From contig CM052362.1 in the NCBI GenBank assembly GCA_028551475.1, positions 5,145,354 through 5,209,353 of the forward strand: a stretch of DNA of 64,000 nt. Direction: 5' to 3'. The notes beneath the pieces were generated by a model, which was given only the letters and a program-made list of their open reading frames with translations, ran no database searches and was not told the DNA's origin. This document shows, one piece after another, positions 46,534-57,420 of this stretch. Position 1 is the stretch's first letter; the number at the start of each line of letters is the position of its first letter. The DNA is from Casuarina equisetifolia. Its lineage: Eukaryota > Streptophyta > Magnoliopsida > Fagales > Casuarinaceae. The translations under genes and the position numbers were made by a program.

Positions 46534-47966
46534 TGTTCGGTGAATTTTAAATACAAGTGAACATGTCGAACAAGTAATATAATGATAAGAAAAGTATCGT
46601 CCCACGAAGATTGGTGAATACTACACTAATTAAGTACTAATGATGAATAAATCCTAAAATTTATCTAGCAAATCAAAATATTGTTGATGATGAATTAAAA
46701 TTTAAAACTTTCAAAATGAAAACTCAAGACTAATTAAAATTGAATCCAAGTAAGAAAAATCAAGATGAGAAACATTAGAGCTTCCGATTTCACCATAACT
46801 ACTAGATATGAATTTTTATAGTTTATGCCTACAAGAATGATATTACCCATGTGATGGCGGAACTTCCTAATTTATTTACTATCCTATGTCTAGGTATAGC
46901 AAACCTATTTAGTTCATTAATTCACTATATCTCTATATGTGAATTGAAACAAACCAAATGCATTAGGATTTGTGAATATTCCTGGTTTACAATAAATCTT
47001 TCGATCATCTTATCACCAAAAGCCACACAAATAACATGGTATATGTCTATCCACATTTAATTCATGGTTATATATTATAAGAAGCAATTGCATATTATTA
47101 CCTCTCAGTCTCAAATATGCACATCAAATCATTCAAGTGGTGGCCAATCACTTAAAAGCATTAAGCATAATAATATATAACTCACATAAATAAAATATCT
47201 TGCAAAACATAAAAACTTATAAAATTCACATCATCATAGTTAGGCTACATCTTCGCTCTAACAAAAGAAGTTTAGAACATAATAAAATAACAAACCAAAG
47301 CAATAGTAGAAATTAAGCAAAACATCTTAAAAAAAAAACAGGAAAGTTGTCACCACACTGTCTTTTCTTTAAGAATTCTTTACAGAATTCCTATAATTCA
47401 AGAATGATAAGAAGTAGAGGGAAGCTTTCGCGCCTCTATTTCTCTTTTTCTTTCTTGGTTTTCTCTTTCTTCTCTCACTTTTTCTCTCTTCCTTGGTTGA
47501 TTTCGGCGGCAACACACGACTTCTTCTTCTTTTCTCTCTCTTCTCTCTCTTCTCTCTCCTATTCTCCTCTACTCTTGTGCGGCGCCTTCTCCTCCCCTTT
47601 TAATTCACGTTCCTTTGCCTTTTTATTCTATCTTGGGATGTGTGCCCTAAGATTCTCCCTTAATAATTCACTTTTTTGCCCCTTTTCCTTTATTTCCTTT
47701 CTTGTCCTTTTTTGTCCTTTTCCTCCTCTTTTGCTGCTTTACACGTTGCCTCCTCTTTTCTTCTTTTGACTTCTTTTTCTTTCCTTGTCTTCTTCACGTG
47801 CCTTTTTGTAACTTTCTCTTCCTTTATTTCTTTTGCTCTTTTGGGGTTTGCTGCATAAATAACACCAGTTTACATAAATATATCAAAACTTAAATATTAT
47901 CTTATAAAACTTGTATTATTTATATCCTAAAATAGTCAAAATAACTCTATAAAAATAGAGTTATCA
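46534..47966 (-). repeat. Gypsy 5' LTR
   Basis: 1433 bp, TGTTCGGTGAATTTTAAATA to GAGTTATCA, followed by the target duplication ACCAC. It holds the promoter for the nested element on the minus strand. Confidence 0.93.
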
Positions 47967-47971
47967 ACCAC

Positions 47972-50714
47972 ACAATCACCCTAGAAGGATTCAGGAATGG
48001 AGGCTTGATGCTTGAGGGCTCGAGCGACCTCAAGAAGATGACGATGCTTACATTCCACAACCCCATTCTGTTGAGGAGTGTAAGTACAGGAACTCTCGTG
48101 AAGAATGCCATTGGTAGAGAGAAAGAGGGAACAATCATGATTAAAGAAATCACGAGCATTGTTGGAGCGAAGACGTTGGATGGTGCAATGGAATTGGGTG
48201 CAAACCATGGCAAGAAAATGTTTGAGATGGGAAAGCACTTGAGATTTGGTTTGCATGAGAAAAACCCAAGTGCCGCGAGAGTAATCATCGACAAGAGTGA
48301 GAAAGTAACGGGAACCATCATGATGAGGCGTGTGATAGGGTCCCCAGATGTCAATGTGGATGAGTGAAAAGGGAGTAGTGGCACGAGAGGTGCTAGAAGG
48401 AAAGGAAGGACGAGTTTGCTTAGCCAAAGGGCAGATGGGACAAGTGGGATGAGGAAAAGATGCACTGTGACCCAGCCGTTGGTGGGACCAAAAAATATTA
48501 TTATTATTAATTTGAGCATTACAAAAAATCCCGTTCGGGGAAGGATTACAAGATGAGAAATTAAAAGTAGACGGAAAGGGAGCCCAAAAATAAAGCCCAT
48601 GATGCACACTACCCAAGCCCATCAGTCTGCCAGTCAAACGGGCCTGAAAAAAACAAACGGAAGGATCCAAAATGGCACGACAATCATTATCAAGACAAAC
48701 TTTGGAGATAGAAATAAGATTGAATTGAAAAGCGGGAACAAATAAAACATTTTTTAGAGTAATATGAGAATTGAGGGTAACGTGACCAATTTTGGAAACG
48801 AAGGTGACATGACCATTGGGAAGACGAACAGACAGAGGTGGACGGGATGTGAGGGTAATGTGTGAAAAACATTTTTCATCATAGATAATGTGGTCACTGG
48901 CCCCTGAATCAATAATCCAAGCAGAATTAGTAATGGAATTGAGGCAAAAGGAAGTACCTACAAAACTGGCTGCTTTGTCAGTGGGACCAAGTTGATGAAT
49001 GGCCTACACGATCTGTTGGAGTTGTTGCTCATTTATGGGAGGAGGAAGCGAATCATTAGCCTTCACGAAAACTTGGTTGGAAGTAAAAAATTTATTTTTA
49101 TTTTCAGGAGCAGTGGGACGCCCGTGGAGTTTCCAACAAGTTTCGCGGGTGTGATAGGGGCGATTGCAATGATTGCAAAAAAAACCTTTTTGATTGGGCC
49201 AACGGGATGGGCCCTTGTTGGGCCGCGAGCGCGAACTGGGCTGGGCAGGTGCGCCTGAAAGGAGCATGTAGCCCGTTCGAATGAGGCAGGCTGGGGCCGA
49301 GCGCGGGCGCGCTAGTGGCCTGATAAGAAGCGAGTGGCTCGGGTGCAGGAAGGAGCCCGAGAGAGCCGTAGGATCGAGGGCTCTCATACGAGCCGTCGGA
49401 TGCAAGAGGGCGCGTCAAGGGGTCAAAGGAGTGAGACGCATTCGGGGAGAGGGAGCTCGCGTGAAGCGCGAGAGCTCTCTGCGCTGGAGTAGCCCTAGCT
49501 GCCAACAAAACGCTCTCTCCAACCCGCATGTATTCTAAGGATACAAGGCGCTGATTTTCATCCTGCACGGAAAAATGATACAAGCGGCTGAGGGAAGGAG
49601 GCGGATCCATGGCCAGCATCTGCGAACGAAAGGGAAGAAAGCCTTCGTTCAAAATCAGCAAGAATTGGGTGCAGTGGGTACGGTCCTTAATCGCGCGGTA
49701 TTGACGAAGGGTTGTGTTGGGCCCTTCGAGTTGTTCTTCGGCCAGATCAAGTTCATTCCAGAGAGCAGAAAGCCGATTGAAGCAAACGGCAACCACAAGA
49801 TTCCCTTGTTTGAGGTTGTTAAGGCCTTGATGAAGGGAGAAAAGGCAAGCGCGATCCAATTTGCCGAACATCTCGGCGATGTTGAGCCAAAAGGAGCGAG
49901 CGTCTTCGGTCGGGGTGAGGGCGGCGGCCACCTCCGGCTTGATGCAATTACCGATCCAGGAACGGACTAATTGATTGCATTTGCGCCACTAGCGAGCGAG
50001 GCGAGCATCCGTCGGAGTCGGGATAGAGCCATCGATGAAGCCATCTTTGTCTTTGGTGAGCAAGGCACGGCGCATCTCGCTAGCCCAGACGGCGTAATCG
50101 TCGACGCCGGTGAGGGAGAGGGCAATGAGACGAAGTTCAGGGTCGTCGGAAGCCCCGGTGTATAGCGGATCGCCAGGTTCGAGCCGGCCGAGTGGCTTTA
50201 CGAACGTGAGAGGACCCAGGTTGAGGACCGGGTAGGGATTGCAACCCAGACCCGAAGAAACCGGGTTGGGTGCCTGACCCGCAACGCCAGACGAACCCGA
50301 CGGAGGAGTCGGGTAGGGATTCGGACCTGAACCCGAGTAAACCGGGTTGGGGTTCTGTCCCACAAGATACCAACCCGAAACAGAAGTTAGGTTGGGTCTA
50401 AAAACAGCCAGAGCGAGGCCCAAGGAAGTAGGGCCTACAAAATCTGAAGGGGCTGAAACAGGGGTGGGCTGGCCTGAAACAATGGTGTTGGAGACAGGGG
50501 CGCCCAAAAAAGGTGTTGGGCCAGGAACCCAAAAAACAGGCTGGGCCGAGGAAGACCCAGTAAGCAAAGGATCCAAAACCGTCGGTGCTGAGGGGAAAGA
50601 ACCCACAGTGACTGGTGGTAAAACAGCAGTAGTGGCGGGGAGGGAGGAAATCTCATTGTCAGAATCATCTTCAACAAAAGGGGCATCCAAAGTAGCATTC
50701 TTAGGAGAAGACAT
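47972..50714 (-). pseudogene. Copia gag, protease and integrase part
   Basis: Gag starts at ATG 50714 with a proline-rich, low-complexity N-terminus, then a UBN2-type gag core interrupted by TAG at 49989-49991. A frameshift around 49250-49400 precedes the zinc knuckle CNHCNRPYHTRETC; another TAG is at 49004-49006. The protease motif DSGASDH follows near 48900. The integrase carries a damaged HHCC region (FWSHQRLGHS, CPICPL), HIDIWGP and TPQQNGVVE, but the second catalytic aspartate is asparagine (SNNARDF, codon 48161-48163). A TAG at 47981-47983 sits ten bases before the nested gypsy element's target duplication. Confidence 0.88.
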
Positions 50715-50848
50715 GTTGAAAAAAAAATTGGCCGGAAAATAAAGGTGCTAGAGAGAAGAAGAAAAAAAAAGGCCAAGAAAAGGGGAAGGAGGAGAGGAAA
50801 GGAGAGTGGAAGCTTAAAACAAGAAAACCGTAGTGGCTCTTAATACCA

Positions 50849-51104
50849 TGATAGAAAGTAAGGGTGAAGCAATGGTGAAGAAAGGTAACTTGGGAAAAAT
50901 TCTCTATGATTGCTTGAAGAAGAACGTTACATCATAGGTCCTATTTATAATACAAGTAATAGATAAGGAAACATAATAGACAAGGAAAATATAATTACAA
51001 AGAAGGAAAGAATACATATTTTCCTATACAAGGATACCTCTACCATAGATGGGATAATTCAATATGGAACAGGGTAGATACTAGGTTAAACGTATCTTCC
51101 AACA
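50849..51104 (-). repeat. Copia 5' LTR
   Basis: 256 bp, adjacent on its inner side to the tRNA-Met primer site (complement of 50833-50848) and on its outer side to the target duplication CAAGG (51105-51109). Confidence 0.95.
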
Positions 51105-51109
51105 CAAGG

Positions 51110-53229
51110 TACTTTTTATAAATATGTTTAGTAAAAATGGCTGCTTCAATAATGAAGTGTTTCTACTGTCACGTGAAAGATTTAAAACTTAAAATAGGAA
51201 TTGCATTAGTTAAAGGTTTTTTAAAGGCTATCTCCTGCTTTGACATAAAGAGAGTATTATGATTTCTTTTGCCCCATGGAGATCGTGTAATATTTACCTA
51301 TATATCGCATGGCATTTTCCTTGGTTCTTCCTCTTTCCAAACACAGACAAAGTCCGCCGGTAGGCACCGATCGGGAACCTATGTAAGAGGCCAGAAGAAG
51401 TCCGATAGGACAACTTCACTTATAATTTTTTATTGATTATCACAAAGATATGATTTTATGAATTAAATTATCATGTATGGAAAATTTCACAGGGCCAATT
51501 CTTTTGGAGAATATTGGCCATCCAATGTGCATACTGATGCTTAAAATCCACCAAGGTGCATGTATCTTTGACCCCTAGACTCTTTTATCTGCCTTTTCCT
51601 TGTTCGTCTTCTTTTACTATTTTCCTTGCCTATTTATATTTCAATTAATACTTTCTCCTTGTAGAAAGTTATAGTAATAGTGTTAGAATGCTTAAAGACT
51701 TAACTTTGAAATTAGTTTAAAAATTAGAAGAGCATTTTTTTCATTTAAACTTTACTACAAAAAATCACATACTTAATATAAAACTTTCTACCTACACAGA
51801 CGGTTTTGTTCTTAGTCTTTCAACTCTGCTGTGTTTCGTGTGCCCAATCTTTTCGTTTCTTTTTTTCGGGCTCTTGTTGATTGGTTTTCGCGTGTGGACG
51901 GGATACACACCACAGATAAAGGGCAATTCTTTCTTCCTAAAGCCCCGGATATCTATAAGCAATGAGCTTAGAGAGGAAAAGTAGAACTGAATAAAAAAAA
52001 GATCAAAGAAAATGAATAGAATTATTTGCCTAAATAATAAGAAAATACAAGTGTATATAACTCTGTTTCAGCATTTTCTTCTTTCAAGCACAGCCACAAA
52101 TCCTCTAGCGTGGAATCCTTTTAGCATTGTTAGGCTGCTAAACTTCTCGCTAACAGTACTTACAAGTTTGTCCTGTTTGATAAAAAGAGTCTTGGACTCG
52201 TTATGTGGTTCACTAAATATTTTTTTCAAATAGAATTTTTGACATGGCTTCTGTTTTGCGTTGTTTCAACCTATAATTTAACAAAATTTCACTCAAATTT
52301 CGTATATTTAAACAATCAAAATTGTGATTATCATCAAATGATTATTTTCTACTCTCTTTTTTCTCTCTCCCTTAATTCTTAGGGTGGAAGTTACTCTCTA
52401 AAATAGAAGAAAATAATGATCACACAGAGAAACTTTTCTTTCCAAAAGAAAATTTATGTATTAGCTTTTGTTTAAAGCAACTTCAATTATTTGTGTTGAC
52501 TTGTAGCATGGTTTCTTCTTCTCCTCTATTTTCTTAGTAATTATTATTTTTTTGGTGAATTCCAAACAACTTAAGTTAGCATGTTTAACACTTTCTTCAT
52601 TCACCTTTCACAACATCAGCGTCCTTGTCCAGTTGTCCACAAAGCGTCGCCAGTTAGTTCCACGCCATTACTTACAAAAAGGGCGAAAAAAATAGAAGGG
52701 TGGGGGTGACTATCAAACAGTATATACAAAAGACTACAACATTATTGATAAAATAAGAGGCATACAAAGTTCAGTTGCACCTCCATTATTATCTTACCGG
52801 TTCAACCTAATTTCAGCTAAAAGTTAGAAATGTGATTCTCGACCTTATAAAAGAGACGCAAAGGTTGATTATTGGAGCCAAAAACAAGGCAAAGGTAACA
52901 AACTTATATGGCGTATGCTTGACGGAAGCTTAAACTATGGTATAGTTGTTTACATGAAATACGTAAACCAATAAAATTCAAACTTCTTTTTCACCCACAT
53001 GCCACTGCTTTCTTAAACAAAAGTATATTACTACAGAAACACAAAAACACTTCTATCCAACAAGGAAAGCCCGGGTCTTTTTATAGCTAGTTAAAGTCGA
53101 CTTAACCAACATATCTTAGGCACTGATGAGCAAACAACTGGCAGTTGGCGGTGGATCGCACTTAATGGAAGAGGAGGAGGCGTTTTTTTATTTTATAACA
53201 GCAAATGTGATGGCTTTTCATGCTGTCAT
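51110..53229. repeat. Second copy of the spacer at 14985-17129
   Basis: Nearly collinear with 14985-17129, including the unknown open frame (52012-52233 plus strand here). It continues the block interrupted by the copia element. No gene is recognised. Confidence 0.8.
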
Positions 53230-54241
53230 ATCCAGTAGCTGCAATCGGAGAAGAGCTGTCAATGGCAAGTTTTTAGTTTCTTTGGTAGGGAAGTCAGTCT
53301 TTTTCCACTGATGTTTTTTCATAATCCTTAAACCCTCCAATTTTATTGTCACTTCTTTGAGAGAAGGCCTATCCTCTCCCTTAACACTTAAGCATCCTTT
53401 TACAAGATCAGCAACATTTTAAAATTCATTCATATTACCCCCATGTGTCATGTGCGGGTCTAAAATTTGAAGTAATTGATCCCTTTCAATGCATAAAAAA
53501 AAAAAGTGGACAGTAAGCTTTTTTTCATTCCTGTCCCATCTTGGAAAACCACCTTTTTATTTGTCAATAGTCTATTAAAACAACACTAAAACAATGGAAT
53601 TACATCTTTTTTCTTTTTGTTAGTTTGCCAATTTAGAAAGACTTTGGATCCAAGTATCCATGAGTTCCTTGCACCAAAGCAATTATTTATTTTTCATTGA
53701 CAAAAACTGCCTTTAAGCTCCAAAATCAACCACTTTTGCAGTGAAATTATCATTGAAAAGTATATTTGTTAATTTCACATCAATATGAATAGTTGACATG
53801 GAAGTTTTAGAGTGCAAGTATGCAAGTGTGCCTATAGTTTCTATAGCCATTTTCAAATGTTTTTCTCGTAACAAAGAGAGTAAGAGCTTTTCATCCTAAA
53901 TGTGGTAAAAAAGGGTCTCATTTGAGACAAATTTATAAACTAGCACATGCACTTCAATTTCCAGGCAACAACGTATTACTTAACCATGTTCTGATGGTTG
54001 ATTTGGAGAATTAACAATACCTCATTTACAAACTCCTTAACTTGACTAGGATAAAAACTTTGGACTTTTCAATGACAAACAACTTTATTACCTAGTAATA
54101 ATCCTTTATAAACAATTCCATCTCCTCCTTTATTCTATTTTGGTGTTGTTAATGGCTCTTTTAAACTCTTTTATGCTATAAATGTTTGCCAATACACTCA
54201 TAGTTTGAGAGTCATTGTTGTAACATTGAGCTACCATTTTG
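53230..54241 (-). pseudogene. WAK-like kinase-exon relic D
   Basis: Decayed kinase exon matching the relic in pseudogene C (17130-18075) almost base for base and, more distantly, 7862-9000 of gene A. Stretches equivalent to the C-terminal lobe, the activation segment and the ATP-binding region are recognisable on the minus strand, but indels and stops are frequent. It breaks off at about 54241 inside the juxtamembrane-coding part, where plastid DNA begins. Its intron reappears at 59655-60371; exons 1 and 2 would lie beyond the second copia element, outside the window. Confidence 0.8.
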
Positions 54242-54537
54242 TGATGAAAAAGGATTCTTTCAAATAGAAATAGAGAAGGAAGTAACTAGAAAAATTGTTA
54301 AAATATCCCCCATTCTATAGGAATCATCTAAAAAGCCGGTTGTTTTTGAATGCACTCAAACAGAAAAGCTGACATAGAAGTTATGGACGGAAATTATTCT
54401 TCATTTTTTATTTCATTTACATCTGACATCTGTAGAATTTATCCATCTTCCATAAAGGAGCCGAATGAAACCTTTCACTTTCGGTTTTGAATTAGAGACG
54501 TTAAAAATGATGAATCAGCGTCCACTATAACCCCTAG
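54242..54537 (+). pseudogene. trnG-UCC: Plastid trnG-UCC intron fragment
   Basis: Matches my memory of the 3' part of the trnG-UCC group II intron (the region with AAAAAGCCGGTTGTTTTTGAATG-like and CCTTTCACTTTCGGTTTTGA stretches), running directly into the 3' exon. The 5' exon and most of the intron are absent. Confidence 0.7.
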
Positions 54538-54579
54538 CCTTCCAAGCTAACGATGCAGGTACGATTCCCGCTACCAGCT
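54538..54579 (+). pseudogene. trnG-UCC: Plastid trnG-UCC 3' exon
   Basis: Carries the anticodon-side and T-arm sequence of the plastid glycine tRNA, including CGATTCCCGCTACC, with substitutions (GCAGGTACGATT in the T arm and CTACCAGCT at the end) that break pairing. Without the 5' exon it cannot make a tRNA. Confidence 0.8.
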
Positions 54580-54629
54580 TATATCTCTATATAATCTATA
54601 TTTATTTTATGGATTAAATTAATTTCTTT

Positions 54630-54672
54630 ATATATATTTATATATATATATTTATATATATATATATATTGA
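54630..54672. repeat. AT-rich microsatellite
   Basis: A run of TATATAT units interrupted by TTT, within the trnG-trnR spacer of the plastid insertion. Confidence 0.85.
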
Positions 54673-54893
54673 AATATTCTTTAAAGATTAGCAATCTTAT
54701 TAGTAAATATTTTTATTGAAGTGAATATTTATTATGTAATTTTATTAATTATTTTTATGAATCTAATTTCAAATTTAATGAAATTAATATATGATATAAT
54801 GGATCGCTAAATTGAATATGCAATTCTTAAAATTCTCTCACAGATCTTTTTTTTTATCAAGAAAAAGATGTGAAAATAAAACTTAAAAAAAAA

Positions 54894-54965
54894 ATGTCCA
54901 TTGTCTAATGGATAGGAGAGAGGTCTTCTAAACGTTTAGCATAGGTTCAAATCCTATTGGACTCA
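54894..54965 (+). pseudogene. trnR-UCU: Plastid trnR-UCU pseudogene
   Basis: 72 bases matching plastid tRNA-Arg(UCU), with the anticodon loop TCTTCTAAA intact and T arm GGTTCAAATCC. The first two bases have become AT and the second-last base of the 3' strand is T, so two pairs of the acceptor stem are lost. Other changes lie in the D and variable arms. It is not expected to be a functional nuclear tRNA. Confidence 0.85.
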
Positions 54966-55239
54966 ATTTATTTCCATATATTTTGTTATATTTCACTAGG
55001 TATGTTGAATGATTTGAATAAGAAACGCTTATACTTAACTATAAAATATATTATTTTTATAACTTATTTTTATAGTGATAATATATTTTATCTTAATATG
55101 AAATATATTAATAACATAAAAATATATGCGAAATAAAATAATAATAATAAATATTTATATAATATAAATAGTTATTATATTTAAATTTATAATAAAATTT
55201 TAAAGTTACCTAAAAGAATTTCTTTATACTTGTTCCTGA

Positions 55240-56844
55240 AGTAGAAAACATTCCATTTGTTCTTGAATAGCTTCTTTCAAATTCCTCGGTGAATTGTCTT
55301 GGTAGAAGATATAATCTCTTGGAATTGAAGTTTATTCGTTTTTAAGTAATTACGTAACTCAACAATAAATTTCTTTACCTGTCTAATTTCTAATGAATCA
55401 AGATAACGATTAGTTCCAGTATAAATAGTCATTATATGTTCTTCCACCGATCAAAGGGAATGATTGAGATTGTTTGAGCAACTCACATAATCGTTGACCC
55501 CTTGCCAATTGATTCTGAGTAGCTTTGTCGAGATCAGAAGCGAATTGTGAAAAGGCTTCTAATTTTGCAAATGGTGCCAATTCCAATTTTAATTTGCCAG
55601 CTACTTCTTTCCTAGCTTTAATTTGAACTGCGGATCCTACTCTAGGGACGGAAATACCCACGTTAAATAGATCGGCAGATAAAAATATTTATCCGTCTAT
55701 AATCAAAATTACATTAGTAGGAATATAAGCCGAAACATCCCCCGATTGGGTCTTAACTATTGGTAAAGTAGTCATACTTCCTTCACCCAAACGAGAACTT
55801 GATTTAGCAGCTCTTTCCAAAAGTCGTGAATGCAAATAAAAAACATCTCGTGGATAAGCTTCGAGATCTAGTCCTGTGCTTGTTTGGAAGGATCATCATA
55901 AATGATTAAAGTGAGTTGTTTGCAGTACATAAAATATTCAGCCAGAGCAGTTCCTGTATACGGAGCGAGGTATTGTAACGTAGCCGGAGAATCCGCCGTT
56001 TCAGCTAGCACAATCGTATATTCCATTGCCCCATTTCTTGTTAAGTAGTTACTACCTGAGTCACAGAAGATGCTTTTTAACCAATAGCAACATAAACACA
56101 TATTACATTTTGCCCTTGTTAATTGAGAATCGTATATGTGGCTACTGCAGTTTTACGGGTTTGTATGTCCCTAATAATTAATTCTCGCTGACCACGTCCT
56201 ATAGAGATCATCAATGGCCAAGTAATGGCCTTATTAATGGCTGGCTCCTACCACTCACTGCCTATGGGATTTGAGATGGTTCCCTCAGTCTTAACATGGT
56301 ATCAGAGCGGGTTAATGTCCTGGGCTCCGTTGTGGTTAATGGGCTTCTTCTCCTTCACTATCCAATAAGTTGAGCACCACTTCCATACCAGGTGGGCCAG
56401 CTTCGGGAAGGGAGCATGTTGGAGAATGCTCTCCCACATTGAACACGGATGGCCAAGTAATGACCTTATTAATGGCTGGCCTATGGGTTTTAAGATGGTT
56501 CCCCAGTCTTAACACAATCAATAGCAATAAGTCAGGTTTGAAGAGGCTCATACACGGAACGCCTGGAAATAATACTACCGGTATCTAAGCAATTCTTCCT
56601 GTTGTTTTTACAGAACTTCCTTCTTGTATCATCAAACCGTCACCCATTAATACAACACCAACATTGTTTGATTCCAAATTCAGAGCAATACCTACCGTAC
56701 CCTCTTCAAATTCTACTAATTCACGCGCCATTACTTCATCAAGACCATAAATACGGGCAATTCGTCGCCTACTTGAAGTACGGTACCGGTATTTACAACC
56801 TTTACTTCTCTAGTACATTGCTCAATACGTTCACGGGTTACCAT
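55240..56844 (-). pseudogene. atpA: Plastid atpA (ATP synthase CF1 alpha subunit) pseudogene
   Basis: Reads from a start at 56844 to about 55240. Recognisable blocks include [29 protein letters not shown] (55410-55661) and [20 protein letters not shown] (55868-56101). Towards the start, the region read on the minus strand corresponds to the [17 protein letters not shown] part of the beta-barrel domain. About ten codons after the first three are deleted, frameshifts separate the blocks, and a 299-bp TRIM (56216-56514) interrupts the gene just before the nucleotide-binding P-loop region. It is clearly non-functional. Confidence 0.9.
56216..56514 (+). mobile_element. TRIM element inserted in the plastid-derived atpA copy
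   Basis: A right LTR of 98 bp (56417-56514, TGTTGGAGAATGCTCTCCCA to GTCTTAACA) and a left LTR of 81 bp (56216-56296) that lacks about the first 34 bases but shares GGCCAAGTAATG, TTATTAATGGCTGG and CAGTCTTAACA. The left LTR is followed at once by TGGTATCAGAGCGG (56297-56310), a strong initiator tRNA-Met primer site. CGGGAAGGGAGCA (56404-56416) is the polypurine tract. The flanks share CAAT (56212-56215, 56515-56518), and atpA similarity continues on both sides. The interior of about 120 bp is non-coding. Confidence 0.88.
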
Positions 56845-56914
56845 GAGTCTTTCTTAATTAATATTATTAATACGTTCACTAGGTGTTCATTTTGTTCCAT
56901 ATTAACATTAAAAA

Positions 56915-57012
56915 TTAATCTAATAGTAGATTTATTGGATTTGTTGCTAAAATAGCGGTATTTAACCCGGCGGATGACCAGTAACCAGGAAAGAATTGGT
57001 TACATTTTTCAT
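56915..57012 (-). pseudogene. atpF: Plastid atpF exon 1 fragment
   Basis: Starts at 57012 with MKNVTNSF, the N-terminus of the CF0 subunit I, followed after a few changes by a NTAILATNPINL segment. After roughly 30 codons the match ends, and the sequence runs straight into the atpA upstream region, so the rest of exon 1, the intron and exon 2 are missing. Confidence 0.8.
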
Positions 57013-57420
57013 AAAATCTCCTCTATATAAATAGACTAATTATCTTCTTCTTTTTTTTTCCTATTTCCTATTTAACCCTTTTTATAAATAAAATGAAAAT
57101 AGAGTTCAAAATCAAAATAGAAAACAGAATATATTGAATTTTAAAATTTTCACTTTGAAATTTCCAATTAAAAAAAAATGTTCCATTAGACTAAGAGAGG
57201 GAAGGAAGAAGGTGAGTCGGTATGCTAATTTATCATCCTCCAATCAGTCCTTCCCATGAGTTATTGTCCCAACAAATAATTGTAAGAGTGAAATCTTAAT
57301 AAAATTTGAAAAACCGAAAGTTCTAAATATTGTTCAGTAAACAAGACATATCCCATCATAGTACAAACAAGGCTAATTGTTCAAAAAATAATAGACATAA
57401 TAGTTCTAAATAGTCTTTCC

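Larger units (their letters stand above)
37997..47966 (-). mobile_element. Ty3/gypsy retrotransposon of Athila type, nested in copia integrase
   Basis: 9970 bp with LTRs 37997-39431 (1435 bp) and 46534-47966 (1433 bp) and target duplication ACCAC (37992-37996, 47967-47971). About eleven substitutions and one 2-bp indel separate the LTRs by eye (under 1 percent). The left LTR starts TA where the right starts TG. The primer site TGGCGCCGTTGCCGGGGA (complement of 46510-46527) pairs with the 3' end of tRNA-Asp. A G-rich tract (complement of about 39432-39442) precedes the 3' LTR. Domain order is gag, protease, RT, RNase H, integrase; gag sequence and LTR length fit the Athila lineage. Stops at 45138, 45087, 44799 and 43024 and a frameshift near 43140 disable it. 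No env-like frame is present. Confidence 0.95.
35391..51104 (-). mobile_element. Ty1/copia retrotransposon (contains a nested gypsy element)
   Basis: LTRs at 35391-35646 and 50849-51104 (256 bp each, TG...CA, one visible mismatch) with target duplication CAAGG (35386-35390, 51105-51109). The empty site is at 14980-14984. The coding sense is minus. The primer site TGGTATTAAGAGCCAC (complement of 50833-50848) matches initiator tRNA-Met, and a polypurine tract (complement of about 35647-35657, GAGGGGGAC) precedes the 3' LTR. Without the nested element it is about 5.7 kb. Gag, protease, integrase, reverse transcriptase and RNase H appear in copia order. Stops at 49989, 49004, 47981 and 37889, a gag frameshift and an Asp-to-Asn change in integrase make it non-autonomous now, although the LTRs say it inserted recently. 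Confidence 0.95.
54242..57420. other. Nuclear insertion of plastid DNA (NUPT): trnG-trnR-atpA-atpF
   Basis: The order and orientation match the plastid large single-copy region: trnG-UCC group II intron end and 3' exon (plus), trnR-UCU (plus), atpA (minus), atpF exon 1 (minus), then what looks like the atpF-atpH spacer. Every gene is damaged. atpF exon 2 and its intron are missing between atpA and atpF exon 1. Junctions are sharp on the left (54241/54242, inside the WAK relic) and approximate on the right. The decay and the WAK and TRIM context show it is a nuclear copy and not plastid sequence. Confidence 0.88.

Noticed and set aside
49104-50742. Plus-strand frames opposite copia gag
   Set aside because: Antisense shadows of a GC-richer coding region.
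54894-54965. trnR-UCU as a working tRNA gene
   Set aside because: Acceptor-stem pairs are lost and it lies in decayed plastid DNA.
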